Shown here: piece by piece, positions 7,368-16,176 of the stretch
How positions within the stretch are numbered: position 1 is the first letter of the stretch
Layout: every line of letters starts with the position of its first letter
NCBI RefSeq assembly: GCF_029977985.1
Contig: NZ_JARKOT010000084.1
Coordinates: 1-51,053 of the forward strand
Direction: 5' to 3'
DNA length: 51,053 nucleotides
From: Propioniciclava sp.
Lineage (GTDB): Bacteria > Actinomycetota > Actinomycetes > Propionibacteriales > Propionibacteriaceae
Notes under the pieces: model-generated
Told to the model about the DNA's origin: nothing
The model's input: the letters and a program-made list of their open reading frames with translations, nothing else
Databases searched by the model: none
Translations under genes and position numbers: made by a program

Positions 7368-8501
7368 GTGGATCCACTGCTCGCCGCGTTCCTCGGCGCC
7401 TTGGTGGGCGCCCTCGTGGCGTCGTTGGTCCTGACGTACGGACGCCGGCGGCGTCCCGCCCCCGCAGTTCCCGCCGCCGCGCTGCCGGAGCGGCGCACCG
7501 ACGACCTCCGCCAGGTCGTCAAAGCGGTGTCGTCGGCGGCCGCCGTCATCGGGCGCAGCGACGACATCGTGGCCCACAATCCCGCCGCCCTCACCGAGGG
7601 GGTCGTCCGCGGCGACCGCGTCGGCATCCCTGCCCTGCTCGACCTCGTCCGAGAGGTGCGGCGCACCGGCGTCGCCGCCGACACCGAGCTTCACCTGAAC
7701 CGCGCCGGGCGCACCCCGCGCCACCTGGCCGCCCGCGTCCTCAAGCTCGACGACGATCACGTCCTCTGCGTCGTCGACGATCGGTTCCCGACCCTGCGCG
7801 CCGAGGAGGCCACCCGCGACTTCCTCGCCAACGCCACCCACGAGCTCAAGACGCCGATCGGTGCGGTCTCGCTGCTCGCCGAGGCCATCGAGCAGGCCAG
7901 CGACGACCAGATCGCGGTCCGCCGCTTCGCCGGCCGCATCGGCACCGAGATCGACCGCCTCACCGCGCTGGTCGGGCAGATCATCCTCCTGTCGCGGCTC
8001 CAGGGGCACGTGCCAGCTCCCGAGCCCGTCGACGTCGACGCGGTCGTCGCCGTCTCGCTCGACCGGAACCGGTCCCTCGCCGAGCGCCGCGCCATCACGC
8101 TCACCACGGGCGGCGTCCCGGGGCTGCGCGTCATCGGGGATGCGGACCAGCTCGCCACCGCTGTCTCGAACCTCGTCCAGAACGCGATCGCCTATTCGGA
8201 CGCCCGCGGTCGCGTCGTCGTCACCACCCGACCGGAGCCGGACGCCGCAGGCGTCGCCATCGCCGTCTCCGACAACGGGATCGGCATCGCCCCTGCTGAC
8301 AGCGAACGCATCTTCGAACGGTTCTACCGAGTCGACTACGCGCGGAGCCGCGAGAACGGGGGCACCGGGCTGGGGTTGTCCATCGTGAACGAGATCGTCA
8401 GCGGCCACTCCGGGTCGATCACCGTGTGGAGCAAGCCGGGCAGCGGCTCCACGTTCACCGTCACGCTGCCGAAGGCACCCGAGAGGGAGGGGGAGGGATG
8501 A
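7368..8501 (+). CDS. senX3: Phosphate-responsive sensor histidine kinase SenX3/PhoR
   Basis: A 377-residue kinase with one N-terminal membrane segment (residues 3-23), a PAS-like middle (about 45-140), the phosphoacceptor helix FLANATHELKTPIGAVSLLAE (His158) and the ATPase domain with N-box NLVQNAIAYSD, DNGIGIA, FERFYRVDYARS and GGTGLGLSIVNEI. It phosphorylates RegX3. The GTG start at 7368 is preceded by TATGAT at 7356-7361, 6 nt away, so it is probably leaderless. Its stop overlaps the regX3 start by ATGA. Homologues respond to phosphate through Pst and PhoU. Confidence 0.95.
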   Translation: MDPLLAAFLGALVGALVASLVLTYGRRRRPAPAVPAAALPERRTDDLRQVVKAVSSAAAVIGRSDDIVAHNPAALTEGVVRGDRVGIPALLDLVREVRRTGVAADTELHLNRAGRTPRHLAARVLKLDDDHVLCVVDDRFPTLRAEEATRDFLANATHELKTPIGAVSLLAEAIEQASDDQIAVRRFAGRIGTEIDRLTALVGQIILLSRLQGHVPAPEPVDVDAVVAVSLDRNRSLAERRAITLTTGGVPGLRVIGDADQLATAVSNLVQNAIAYSDARGRVVVTTRPEPDAAGVAIAVSDNGIGIAPADSERIFERFYRVDYARSRENGGTGLGLSIVNEIVSGHSGSITVWSKPGSGSTFTVTLPKAPEREGEG

Positions 8502-9175
8502 GCATCGTTCTGATCGTCGAGGACGAGGAGAGCTACCGCGAGGCGCTGGAGTTCATGCTGACGCGCGAGGGATTCGACGTCATCACGGCCGCGGACGGTG
8601 CCGAGGGGTTGGCCGCGTTCGACCGGCACGGGGCGGACATCGTCCTGCTCGACGTGATGATGCCCGGGCTGAGCGGAACCGAGGTGTGCCGGCGGCTGCG
8701 GCAGCGATCGTCGGTGCCGATCATCATGGTGACCGCTCGGGACGCCGAGATCGACAAGGTGGTGGGCCTTGAGCTGGGGGCCGACGACTACGTGACGAAG
8801 CCCTTCAGCCACCGCGAGCTCGTCGCCCGGGTGCGGGCGGTGTTGCGGCGCGGCCAGGACGCCGAGCTGCTGCCCGACGTGATCGAGGCGTCCGGCGTGC
8901 GGATGGATGTGGAGCGGCACGAAGTGTTCGTGGACGGGGAGCCCGTGCGCCTGGCGCTCAAGGAGTTCGAGTTGCTCGAGATGCTGCTGCGCAACAGCGG
9001 GCGCGTCATGACGCGCGGGCAGTTGATCGATCGCGTGTGGGGCGCCGACTACGTGGGCGACACCAAGACCCTCGACGTCCACGTCAAGCGCCTGCGCGGC
9101 AAGATCGAGACCGATCCGGGCAACCCGCAGATCCTCCTGACCGTGCGCGGGCTGGGCTACAAGTTCAACGCCTGA
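8498..9175 (+). CDS. regX3: Phosphate response regulator RegX3 (OmpR family)
   Basis: A 225-residue OmpR-type regulator. The receiver domain starts MSIVLIVEDEE, with acceptor Asp52 in LLDVMMPG, and the conserved Lys in DDYVTKPFS. The C-terminal winged helix (about 130-225) ends with RVWGADYVGDTKTLDVHVKRLRGKI and VRGLGYKF. ATG at 8498 overlaps the senX3 stop and has GGGAGGG just upstream. It probably activates phosphate-starvation genes and binds the repeat upstream of phoU. Confidence 0.95.
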   Translation: MSIVLIVEDEESYREALEFMLTREGFDVITAADGAEGLAAFDRHGADIVLLDVMMPGLSGTEVCRRLRQRSSVPIIMVTARDAEIDKVVGLELGADDYVTKPFSHRELVARVRAVLRRGQDAELLPDVIEASGVRMDVERHEVFVDGEPVRLALKEFELLEMLLRNSGRVMTRGQLIDRVWGADYVGDTKTLDVHVKRLRGKIETDPGNPQILLTVRGLGYKFNA

Positions 9176-9203
9176 TCCGTCGGGTCTGGCGACGCAAGAG
9201 GCC

Positions 9204-9217
9204 GGGGCTCTCGGCGC
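9204..9217 (+). repeat. Dispersed copy of the GGGGCTCTCGGCGC repeat core
   Basis: This intergenic 14-mer, between the convergent stops of regX3 (9175) and the lpqE-like gene (9233), is identical to the core of the first unit of the tandem array at 36475-36576. Confidence 0.5.
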
Positions 9218-9232
9218 CTGGGCCGCGGGCGG

Positions 9233-9823
9233 TCAGGGGGTCGGCGTGGCCGTGGCCGGCGCGGTCGTCTGCGCCCCGGTCGTCTGCGCGGCGCCGGGAG
9301 TCTGCGACGACGCTTGAGTGGGCGTCGGTGCGGGCGTGACGGTGGCGAACACCGGGTTCTCCGAGGATACGACGGGCGCGACCACCTCGGCCGTCACACC
9401 GGAGTCGAACACCAGGGTGACCCGCACATTCGTGTCCGTCCCCAGGTCTCCGGAGAGCACGATCGGGTTCTCCTGATCGCTCAGGACGACCAACTGGTTG
9501 GCCGGCAGGGTGACCCGGTCGCCGCGGATGCTCAGTGGTTCCCCGTCGCTGTCGTCGGCGAGCAGGGGGACGGCCGTCATGTCGGTCAGTCGGTCGTCCT
9601 CGGCCGCGAGGATCGACCCGGAGACGACCCCATCGCCGTTGGGCTGGGCGACAACCAGGAGGTTCCGCACCTTCACCCCCGGAGCGTCCACATTGGTGCC
9701 GAAGGAGGGGGTGTACGGCTGGAGGGTCTGCGCGTCGAAGCCGCAGCCGGTCAGCACCAGGGCCGCCCCGAGACCGGCGACGAGGACGCGGACGGCTCGG
9801 CGGGCAGAGGTGGTGCGGCGCAT
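9233..9823 (-). CDS. LpqE-like lipoprotein divergent from carD
   Basis: A 196-residue exported lipoprotein. The signal peptide ends in the lipobox LTGC (Cys27). The folded part (about 45-160) is beta-rich, with [18 protein letters not shown] and [15 protein letters not shown], and the last 35 residues are a Thr/Pro/Ala/Gln linker. Gene position, divergent from carD-ispD-ispF, matches lpqE of mycobacteria, and I name it LpqE-like on that basis. GAGGAG lies 6 nt before ATG at 9823, and TATCCT (complement of 9860-9865) may be its -10 box. Function not established; cell-surface location is clear. Confidence 0.8.
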   Translation of the reverse strand: MRRTTSARRAVRVLVAGLGAALVLTGCGFDAQTLQPYTPSFGTNVDAPGVKVRNLLVVAQPNGDGVVSGSILAAEDDRLTDMTAVPLLADDSDGEPLSIRGDRVTLPANQLVVLSDQENPIVLSGDLGTDTNVRVTLVFDSGVTAEVVAPVVSSENPVFATVTPAPTPTQASSQTPGAAQTTGAQTTAPATATPTP

Positions 9824-9971
9824 CGGGGCTCCTCAGGTGCGTTCGACGGTGTCGGCGCAAGGATAACGAACGCACGCGCCGCCCGTCACGACGCACACCC
9901 ATGCGGCCCTTGTCAAGAGTCTTAAGTGCCGTTGGCTACCAGTCTTTGCTGGAACCGGGGTCTCATGGGCG

Positions 9972-9980
9972 TGCTAGAAT
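9972..9980 (+). promoter_or_regulatory. Extended -10 promoter of carD (TGCTAGAAT)
   Basis: TGCTAGAAT at 9972-9980 is an extended -10 element 28 nt before the carD ATG at 10009. The region upstream is AT-richer than its surroundings but has no clear -35 at 17 nt. AAAGGGG lies between it and the start codon. Confidence 0.55.
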
Positions 9981-10008
9981 GGCAGGGCTGAAAGGGGACT
10001 GCGGAATT

Positions 10009-10494
10009 ATGGCTTTTACTGTCGGCGAAACGGTTGTATACCCCAATCACGGTGCGGCCGTCATCGAAGACATCGAAACCCGGACGATCAAGGGCGAGGA
10101 TCGGGTCTACCTGGTGCTTCGCATCGTCGGACAGAACGATCTCGTGGTGCGCGTCCCCGCGTGCAACCTCGACCTGGTGGGCGTTCGTGACGTGGTGGAC
10201 GCCGACGGTCTCGAGCGCGTGTTCAACGTCCTGCGCGCGCCGCACACCGAGGAGCCGACCAACTGGTCGCGCCGCTACAAGGCGAATCTCGAGAAGCTCC
10301 ACTCCGGGAACGTGATGAAGGTGGCCGAGGTCGTCCGCGACCTGTGGCGTCGCGAACGCGAGCGCGGCCTGTCGGCCGGCGAGAAGCGGATGCTGGCCAA
10401 GGCCCGCCAGATTCTCGTGTCCGAGCTGGCGCTGGCCGAGAAGGTCGCCGAGGACCGCGCCGAGGTGCTCCTCGACGAGGTGCTCGCCTCCTGA
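10009..10494 (+). CDS. carD: RNA polymerase-binding transcription factor CarD
   Basis: A 161-residue protein. The N-terminal RNA-polymerase-interacting Tudor-like domain (residues 1-60: [21 protein letters not shown]) is followed by a basic helical DNA-binding domain containing [13 protein letters not shown] and [22 protein letters not shown]. CarD stabilises the open promoter complex at housekeeping promoters and is essential in mycobacteria. The ATG at 10009 begins MAFTVGE, the usual family start. ispD follows with 1 nt between stop and start. Confidence 0.97.
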   Translation: MAFTVGETVVYPNHGAAVIEDIETRTIKGEDRVYLVLRIVGQNDLVVRVPACNLDLVGVRDVVDADGLERVFNVLRAPHTEEPTNWSRRYKANLEKLHSGNVMKVAEVVRDLWRRERERGLSAGEKRMLAKARQILVSELALAEKVAEDRAEVLLDEVLAS

Positions 10495-10495
10495 C

Positions 10496-11212
10496 ATGAC
10501 CCACGCCACGCGTGAGGTGCCGGTCGTCGCCATCGTGGTGGCGGCCGGTTCGGGTTCACGGCTCGGCGGCGATGTGCCCAAGGCACTCCGCGAGGTGGGT
10601 GGCGTCCCTCTCGTGGCCCGTTCGGTGACCCAGTTGGCCGCCGGTGGGGTGGACGCCGCCGTGGTCGTCGTCGCCGATGGCACCCAGGGCGCCTTCGAGG
10701 CCGCCCTCGCCGACGCCCCCATCCCGTGCGGCATCGTCCCGGGCGGCGCCGAGCGCCAGCACTCCGTCGCGAACGGCATCTCCCTGATCACGCTCCACGG
10801 GTCTCTCGAGGACGCCGAGGTCGTCCTCGTCCACGACGCCGCCCGCGCCTTCGTGCCGGCCGAGGTCGTCGCCCGGGTGATCGACGCCGTCCGGCAGGGC
10901 GCGGACGCCGTCGTCCCGGTCGTGCCGGTGGTCGACACCATCCGCGAACTGGTGGACGAGGCGTCCGTCGTCATCGACCGGTCCGCCCTCCGGGCCGTCC
11001 AGACGCCGCAGGGCTTCAAGCGCGCGGTGCTCGCCGAGGCGCACGACGCCCTCGCCGAGTCCGGTCAAGTCGTGACCGACGACGCGGCCGCCGCCGAGTA
11101 CCTGGGTCACGAGGTCACCCTCGTCGAGGGCTCCCGAGAGGCCTTCAAGGTGACGGAGCCGTTCGACCTCGTGATCGCCGAGACGCTGGTCGCTCGGGGG
11201 AAGCTGTCTTGA
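10496..11212 (+). CDS. ispD: 2-C-methyl-D-erythritol 4-phosphate cytidylyltransferase
   Basis: A 238-residue enzyme of the non-mevalonate isoprenoid pathway; it joins CMP from CTP to methylerythritol 4-phosphate. The nucleotide loop [18 protein letters not shown] is at about residues 14-31, and [17 protein letters not shown] and [11 protein letters not shown] are the other family signatures. It lies between carD and ispF, and its TGA shares its last base with the ispF ATG. Confidence 0.96.
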   Translation: MTHATREVPVVAIVVAAGSGSRLGGDVPKALREVGGVPLVARSVTQLAAGGVDAAVVVVADGTQGAFEAALADAPIPCGIVPGGAERQHSVANGISLITLHGSLEDAEVVLVHDAARAFVPAEVVARVIDAVRQGADAVVPVVPVVDTIRELVDEASVVIDRSALRAVQTPQGFKRAVLAEAHDALAESGQVVTDDAAAAEYLGHEVTLVEGSREAFKVTEPFDLVIAETLVARGKLS

Positions 11213-11685
11213 TGCGCGTCGGCATCGGCTCCGACGTGCACACCCTCGCCGAGGGCGTCCCGATGTGGTGCGCGGGCCTGCACTTCCCAGACGAGCCTGC
11301 CGGGCTGGCCGGCCATTCCGACGGAGATGTCGCCGCTCATGCCGCGTGCGATGCGCTCCTGTCGGCGGCCGGGTTGGGCGATCTGGGCAGCAACTACGGC
11401 ACCGCCGCCCCGCAGTGGGCCGGGGCGTCCGGGGTGGCCTTCCTGGCGGAGACGGTCCGCCGCGTCCGGGAGGCCGGCTTCGAGGTGAGCAACGTGGCGA
11501 TCCAGGTGATCGGCAACCGGCCGCGGCTCGCTTCCCGGCGCGCCGAGGCCGAGCGGGTGCTCTCGGACGCCGTCGGTGCGCCTGTGTCGGTGGCGGCGAC
11601 GACCACAGACGGGCTGGGCCTCACGGGCCGCGGCGAGGGCGTCGCGGCGATCGCGACGGCGCTGGTGCACCCCGCTCGGGGATGA
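11212..11685 (+). CDS. ispF: 2-C-methyl-D-erythritol 2,4-cyclodiphosphate synthase
   Basis: A 157-residue enzyme, two steps after IspD in the same pathway, that forms the cyclic diphosphate. The zinc ligands are in GIGSDVHTL (Asp8, His10) and in the [17 protein letters not shown] segment; the C-terminal [17 protein letters not shown] is typical. The start overlaps ispD. The stop touches, base to base, the stop of the convergent zinc peptidase gene at 11686, with no room for a terminator. Confidence 0.96.
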   Translation: MRVGIGSDVHTLAEGVPMWCAGLHFPDEPAGLAGHSDGDVAAHAACDALLSAAGLGDLGSNYGTAAPQWAGASGVAFLAETVRRVREAGFEVSNVAIQVIGNRPRLASRRAEAERVLSDAVGAPVSVAATTTDGLGLTGRGEGVAAIATALVHPARG

Positions 11686-12867
11686 TCAGCGCACGGCGTC
11701 CGCGCTGGCGGTGAAGGCGTTGCAGGTGCCGATCCTTGGCGTCGAGACGCCACGCTCGAACCAAGCGCGTCGCGCGTCGCCGGTGCCGTGGCTGGCCGAG
11801 TAACCCGTCTGGCCGGAGAGAACGTCATCGCCGAGGTTGTACATGAGGCCTGACAGTCGGGCGAGCTCAGCGTTGCCGAGGCCCTGGCTCTGTGCCACCG
11901 AGCCCACGTAGAGGCCGGCGAGGCAGTCGGCCTGCACCTCGGTGCGGCGGGAGTAGTCCATGGCGGCGGCCTCCGTGCCTGCCTGCTGTTCGAGCACCTT
12001 CTCCGAGATGAGGATGGCCGTGCGGGCCTGCACGGCGTGCCCGAACTCGTGCGCGAGGATCGTCTCGGCCGCGTAGTCGGTCGTGCTGGCCCCGGAGCCC
12101 AGCGCCTCGAGGAGCGGGCGGGCGTAGTAGATCCGCTGGTCACCGCTGCAGTAGGCGGCGTTGACCTCGTTGAAGTCGCCGCACGCGGTGGTGATCGGCT
12201 GGTCGTAGACGGTGACGGGCGGTCGGGGCATCTCGAAGCCGGCTTGGGTCACGGGCTCGTCGTAGACCCGCATGAGGCAGCCCATGAGGTCGTTGAGGTG
12301 CGTCTGCATGGCGCCGCGGCTGCTGTTGACCATGTCGAGCGGACCCATGGCGCAGTTGGTCGGGGTGACGACGGGTTGGGCGTAGAGCGGGTTGTCGGTG
12401 ACGAGCTGCTCCGCGGCGCTCAGGGTGCGTGGCCCGGGCAGTGACGAGGGGCTCAGGTCAGCGGGGGGCGGGGTGTAGTCCTCGTTGGCATAGGTGGTGC
12501 CGGTCGTGGTGGTTTGGCTGCCGGTGCCGCCGCCCCCGCCCGATGTGCCGCCGGTCGGCCGCGTGCCGGCGTCGAGCAGGCCTCGCAGCAGCGACGCCGC
12601 GAAGAGGATGCCGGCGATGATCAGCACCGTCGCCAGCACCGGCCCCAGCCAGCTTCCGCGGCGGCGCGGCGGTTGCGGCGCGGGCCACGGACCCGGCGGC
12701 GCGGACCACCGTGGCTGCTGCGGGATCGGGGTCGCCGGGCCGGGCCAGGGCGCGCGCTGCTGTGGCCAAGGAGCTGGCGGGTAGGGCGGACGTCCGTACG
12801 GCTGCGGCTGCGGCGGCTGGCTGTAGCGCACGGGGGCGCCCGGCCACGGGCTCGGCTGCTGGCTCAC
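11686..12867 (-). CDS. Membrane-anchored neutral zinc metallopeptidase (YpfJ type)
   Basis: A 393-residue protein. Residues 1-70 are cytoplasmic and rich in Pro/Gln/Trp, then one membrane segment (about 74-95), a Gly/Thr linker and an extracytoplasmic YpfJ-like peptidase domain. The zinc site is HEFGH at residues 273-277, with RRTEVQADCLAGLY downstream supplying the likely third ligand. GTG at 12867 has TAGTCT ending 6 nt upstream, so it is probably leaderless; it is divergent from the DUF2207 gene with only 30 bp between the start codons. Substrate unknown. Confidence 0.88.
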   Translation of the reverse strand: MSQQPSPWPGAPVRYSQPPQPQPYGRPPYPPAPWPQQRAPWPGPATPIPQQPRWSAPPGPWPAPQPPRRRGSWLGPVLATVLIIAGILFAASLLRGLLDAGTRPTGGTSGGGGGTGSQTTTTGTTYANEDYTPPPADLSPSSLPGPRTLSAAEQLVTDNPLYAQPVVTPTNCAMGPLDMVNSSRGAMQTHLNDLMGCLMRVYDEPVTQAGFEMPRPPVTVYDQPITTACGDFNEVNAAYCSGDQRIYYARPLLEALGSGASTTDYAAETILAHEFGHAVQARTAILISEKVLEQQAGTEAAAMDYSRRTEVQADCLAGLYVGSVAQSQGLGNAELARLSGLMYNLGDDVLSGQTGYSASHGTGDARRAWFERGVSTPRIGTCNAFTASADAVR

Positions 12868-12897
12868 ACTGTCAGACTAGTGCGGTAGTTTCGTGGC
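12868..12897. promoter_or_regulatory. 30-bp divergent leaderless promoter pair
   Basis: The 30 bp between GTG 12867 (minus) and GTG 12898 (plus) hold TAGTCT on the minus strand (12874-12879) and TAGTTT on the plus strand (12886-12891), each exactly 6 nt from its start codon. Any -35 elements must lie inside the opposite gene. Confidence 0.6.
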
Positions 12898-14583
12898 GTG
12901 ACCAGACATCAGCTCGCCGCGCGCCGGTTCCTCACGGCGTTCGTGCTTGCGGCTGGGGTGCTCGCCTTCGGTGCAGCGCCGCGTGCCGCCGCCGTCACGA
13001 GCGTCTCGTCCTACCTCGTCGCCGCGCAGGTGGACGCCGCCGGTGCGATCCATGTGCAGGCCACGATCACCCCCGACGGCGCGTCGGGCGACCTCGTCCA
13101 ACGTTTCGCGGCCACCCTCGACACGAACGACGGGCACCGCTACCGGTTCACGATCGCCGACGTGCGTGCCACGACGGCGGACGGCACCGACGCCGGGGCT
13201 GTCTCCACCCCTGATGGCGGCTACACGGTCGTGACCGTGCCCGACGCGACGGTCCCCGTCACGCTCAGCTACACCGTGACCGGGGCGGCGATCCGCACCG
13301 ACGACACCACCACTGTCTCGTGGCGCTTCCTGCAGGGCCTCAACGTGCCGGTAGAGACGTTCGAGGCCACGGTCGAGGGGCCCGGCCCGTTCACGATGAT
13401 CGACTGCGCGGCGGGTGCGCCGAGCAGTCCGGGGTCGTGCACGTGGTTCACCGGTGGCACGCACGACCAGCAGGTTCCCACCTTCCACGACGGACCGCGC
13501 GGCGCGGGCGAGGTCGTCCAGGTGATCGTTCGCTATCCCGAGGCGGTCGTGGCGAGCAACGCGCAGATCGAGAACGTGTGGTCGCTCGACCGTGCCTTCT
13601 CCGTGCGGCCGTTGCCGCTGGCCAGCGCTCTGATGGTGGGCCTGCTCGGGCTGGCCGCCCTGTGGCTGACGCACCGTCGGTTCGGGCAGGACGCCCGCGG
13701 CGAGGGCGAAGCGCCCACGGTGGTCGCCCAGTTCCGGCCGGTCGCGGCAGGGCAGAGCGAGTTCGTCGTCACCGACGGCATCCGCCCTGGCCAGGTGGGC
13801 ACGCTCGCCGACGAGCGGGTCGACCCGGTCGACGTGGCCGCCACCGTGGTCGACCTCGCCGTCCACGGTTCGCTGCTGATCCGCGAACTCCCGCGCACCT
13901 CGCCGTTCGCTCGCACCGACTGGGAGTTCGTCCGCCGTGGCGACCCCCGCAACCTGCGTCCTTATGAGAGCACCTTGGTCGACGTTCTCACCCCCGGCGG
14001 CAGCCCCGGACGTCTGTCCGTCGTGGGCCACGACGTGACCGGTGCGTTGCCGAAACTGCAGTCCGAGCTGTACGACGACGTCGTCGAGCGAGGCTGGTTC
14101 GCGCGGCGTCCGGACGCGACCCGCAACATCTGGACCTTGGGCAGCCGGATCGCGCTGGCCGTCTCGGTGCTCCTTGCCGTCCTGCTCGTGATCTTCAGTT
14201 CGTTCGGCCTGTTGGGCCTCGTGCTGATCGCCCTCAGTCTCGGCGCCGGCATCATCGGCCAGGAGATGCCCGCCCGCACGGCCAAGGGCTCGTCTGTCCT
14301 CGCGGGGCTCGGCGTCCTGAGCGGACAGCTGCTCACCGCGCCCACGGGCGAGATGCCCCACGGGCGGGAGCACCACGAACTGAGCGAAGTGCTGCCCTAC
14401 GCGATGGTGCTGGGCGGCACCGAGCGCTGGATCGACGGCCTCGTGGCCACCGACGGCGACGAGGGCACCGACGAGACCGAGCTCGACTGGTACCACGGCC
14501 CCGCCGGCTGGCACCTCCAGCACCTGCCCGACTCGTTGCGCAACTTCGTCACCACGCTGGAGGGCAGCCTCGTCGAACGCTGA
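12898..14583 (+). CDS. DUF2207 family predicted membrane protein
   Basis: A 561-residue protein with the layout of the DUF2207 family: signal peptide (about 1-32), a large extracytoplasmic beta domain (about 35-225), a membrane segment near residues 238-257 (LASALMVGLLGLAALWL), a cytoplasmic part with DPVDVAATVVDLAVHGSLLIRE, then a hairpin of two membrane helices near 420-455. The C-terminus has GREHHELSEVLPYAMVLGGTERW, which recurs in this family. Function is not known. GTG at 12898 is placed 6 nt after TAGTTT. A very strong hairpin follows the stop. Confidence 0.85.
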   Translation: MTRHQLAARRFLTAFVLAAGVLAFGAAPRAAAVTSVSSYLVAAQVDAAGAIHVQATITPDGASGDLVQRFAATLDTNDGHRYRFTIADVRATTADGTDAGAVSTPDGGYTVVTVPDATVPVTLSYTVTGAAIRTDDTTTVSWRFLQGLNVPVETFEATVEGPGPFTMIDCAAGAPSSPGSCTWFTGGTHDQQVPTFHDGPRGAGEVVQVIVRYPEAVVASNAQIENVWSLDRAFSVRPLPLASALMVGLLGLAALWLTHRRFGQDARGEGEAPTVVAQFRPVAAGQSEFVVTDGIRPGQVGTLADERVDPVDVAATVVDLAVHGSLLIRELPRTSPFARTDWEFVRRGDPRNLRPYESTLVDVLTPGGSPGRLSVVGHDVTGALPKLQSELYDDVVERGWFARRPDATRNIWTLGSRIALAVSVLLAVLLVIFSSFGLLGLVLIALSLGAGIIGQEMPARTAKGSSVLAGLGVLSGQLLTAPTGEMPHGREHHELSEVLPYAMVLGGTERWIDGLVATDGDEGTDETELDWYHGPAGWHLQHLPDSLRNFVTTLEGSLVER

Positions 14584-14599
14584 TTCACCCCCTCACGCG

Positions 14600-14633
14600 C
14601 GGACGCCCCCGGCCTGTTGGCCGGGGGCGTCCG
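14600..14633. terminator. Bidirectional terminator (perfect 15-bp stem)
   Basis: CGGACGCCCCCGGCC (14600-14614), loop TGTT, and its exact reverse complement (14619-14633). It separates the convergent DUF2207 gene and glyA. The stem contains one GGACGCC/GGCGTCC heptamer in each strand. Confidence 0.9.
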
Positions 14634-14649
14634 CCGTTGCCGGGTCCGG

Positions 14650-16092
14650 TCAGGTGAGTTCGAGGCCCGGGTAGAGCGGGAACTTGTCGAGCAGTTCGGC
14701 TGCACGTGCCTTCGTGCGGCTTGCGACGCCGTCGGCGAGGGTGTATTTGGCCTTGCCCGGCTGCCCATTGCTGGCCGTGACGGGCAGCGTCGAGGAGAGG
14801 ACGCCGACGATCAGGTCGGCCACCTCGTCGAACTCGGCGGCACCGAAGCCGCGGGAGGTGAGTGCCGGCGTCCCGATGCGCACGCCGGAGGTGTACCAGG
14901 CGCCGTTCGGGTCGTTCGGGATCGAGTTGCGGTTGGTGACGACGCCGGCGTCGAGCAGGGCCGACTCGGCCTGCCGTCCGGTGAGGCCGAACGTGGTGGT
15001 GTCGAAGAGGACCAAGTGATTGTCGGTGCCGCCCGTCACGAGCCGGACACCGCGCTTGAGCAGCCCCTCGGCGAGGGACTGGGCGTTGTCGGCGACCGCC
15101 TGGGCGTAGGTGCGGAACGGGCGGGTCCGCGCCTCGGCGAGGGCGACGGCCTTGGCAGCCATCATGTGCGACAGCGGTCCGCCGAGGACCATGGGGCAGC
15201 CCTTGTCGACGAACTCGGCGAACTCCTTCGTGGCGAGCACGAGGCCGCCGCGGGGGCCGCGAAGCGACTTGTGAGTGGTCGTGGCGACGATATCGGCGTA
15301 GGGAACCGGATCCTCCTCGCCGGTGAACACCTTTCCGGCGACGAGGCCTGCGAAGTGGGCCATGTCGACGAATAGGACCGCACCGACGGCGTCCGCGATC
15401 TCGCGCATGCGGGCGAAGTTGACCCGCCGCGGGTAGGCCGAGTAGCCGGCGACCAGGATGAGCGGCTTGAACTCCTTCGCGTCGGCGAGCAGCTTGTCGT
15501 AGTCGATGAGCTCGGTGGTCGGGTCGGTGCCGTAGCTGCGCTGGTGGAACATCTTGCCGGAGATGTTGGGGCGGAAGCCGTGGGTGAGATGGCCGCCGAC
15601 GTCGAGGCTCATGCCCATGACGCGCTGGGTGTTGAACTCGGCGCGCAGCGCCTCCCAGTCGGCCTCGGTCAGGTCGTTGACCGTGCGTGCGCCCAGGCGG
15701 GACAGGGCGGGCGACTCGACGCGCGCGTTGAGGATCGCCCAGTAGGCCACCAGGTTCGCGTCGATGCCGGAGTGGGGCTGCGCGTAGGCGTACTCGGCAC
15801 CGAAGAGTTCGCGGGCGTGCTCGGCGGCGACGGCCTCGACGGCGTCCACGTGCTGGCAGCCGGCGTAGAAGCGGTGACCGATCGTGCCCTCGGCGTACTT
15901 GTCGGAGAGCCAGTTCCCCATCGTGAGGAGGGTGGCTAGGGAGGCGTAGTTCTCCGACGCGATGAGCTTGAGCGAGACACGCTGATCGGCGAGCTCGGAG
16001 CGGATCGCGTCGGCGATCCGCGGCTCGACGGAGGCGATGACGCTCAGGGTGTCGTTGAAGGCATGCGCAGCAGTGGCGGTGTGATCGGTCAC
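14650..16092 (-). CDS. glyA: Serine hydroxymethyltransferase (long form)
   Basis: A 480-residue PLP enzyme that makes glycine and methylene-tetrahydrofolate from serine. Family marks: [45 protein letters not shown], and the PLP lysine in [12 protein letters not shown] (Lys275). It is about 50 residues longer than the common form, like the long GlyA of some other actinobacteria, with an insert around residues 130-170. GTG at 16092 has TAACCT (complement of 16099-16104) ending 6 nt upstream, so the transcript should be leaderless; no glycine riboswitch fits in the 84-bp gap. Confidence 0.95.
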   Translation of the reverse strand: MTDHTATAAHAFNDTLSVIASVEPRIADAIRSELADQRVSLKLIASENYASLATLLTMGNWLSDKYAEGTIGHRFYAGCQHVDAVEAVAAEHARELFGAEYAYAQPHSGIDANLVAYWAILNARVESPALSRLGARTVNDLTEADWEALRAEFNTQRVMGMSLDVGGHLTHGFRPNISGKMFHQRSYGTDPTTELIDYDKLLADAKEFKPLILVAGYSAYPRRVNFARMREIADAVGAVLFVDMAHFAGLVAGKVFTGEEDPVPYADIVATTTHKSLRGPRGGLVLATKEFAEFVDKGCPMVLGGPLSHMMAAKAVALAEARTRPFRTYAQAVADNAQSLAEGLLKRGVRLVTGGTDNHLVLFDTTTFGLTGRQAESALLDAGVVTNRNSIPNDPNGAWYTSGVRIGTPALTSRGFGAAEFDEVADLIVGVLSSTLPVTASNGQPGKAKYTLADGVASRTKARAAELLDKFPLYPGLELT

Positions 16093-16176
16093 GGGGTCAG
16101 GTTATTCGATGTGCGATGCGGCTCGCAGAGTGTCCGGCCGCCCCTCTAGGCTGGGCGGCACCCCGACAGGAGACCG

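Noticed and set aside
16093-16176. Glycine riboswitch before glyA
   Set aside because: glyA appears leaderless, the gap is only 84 bp, and no tandem aptamer pattern is seen.
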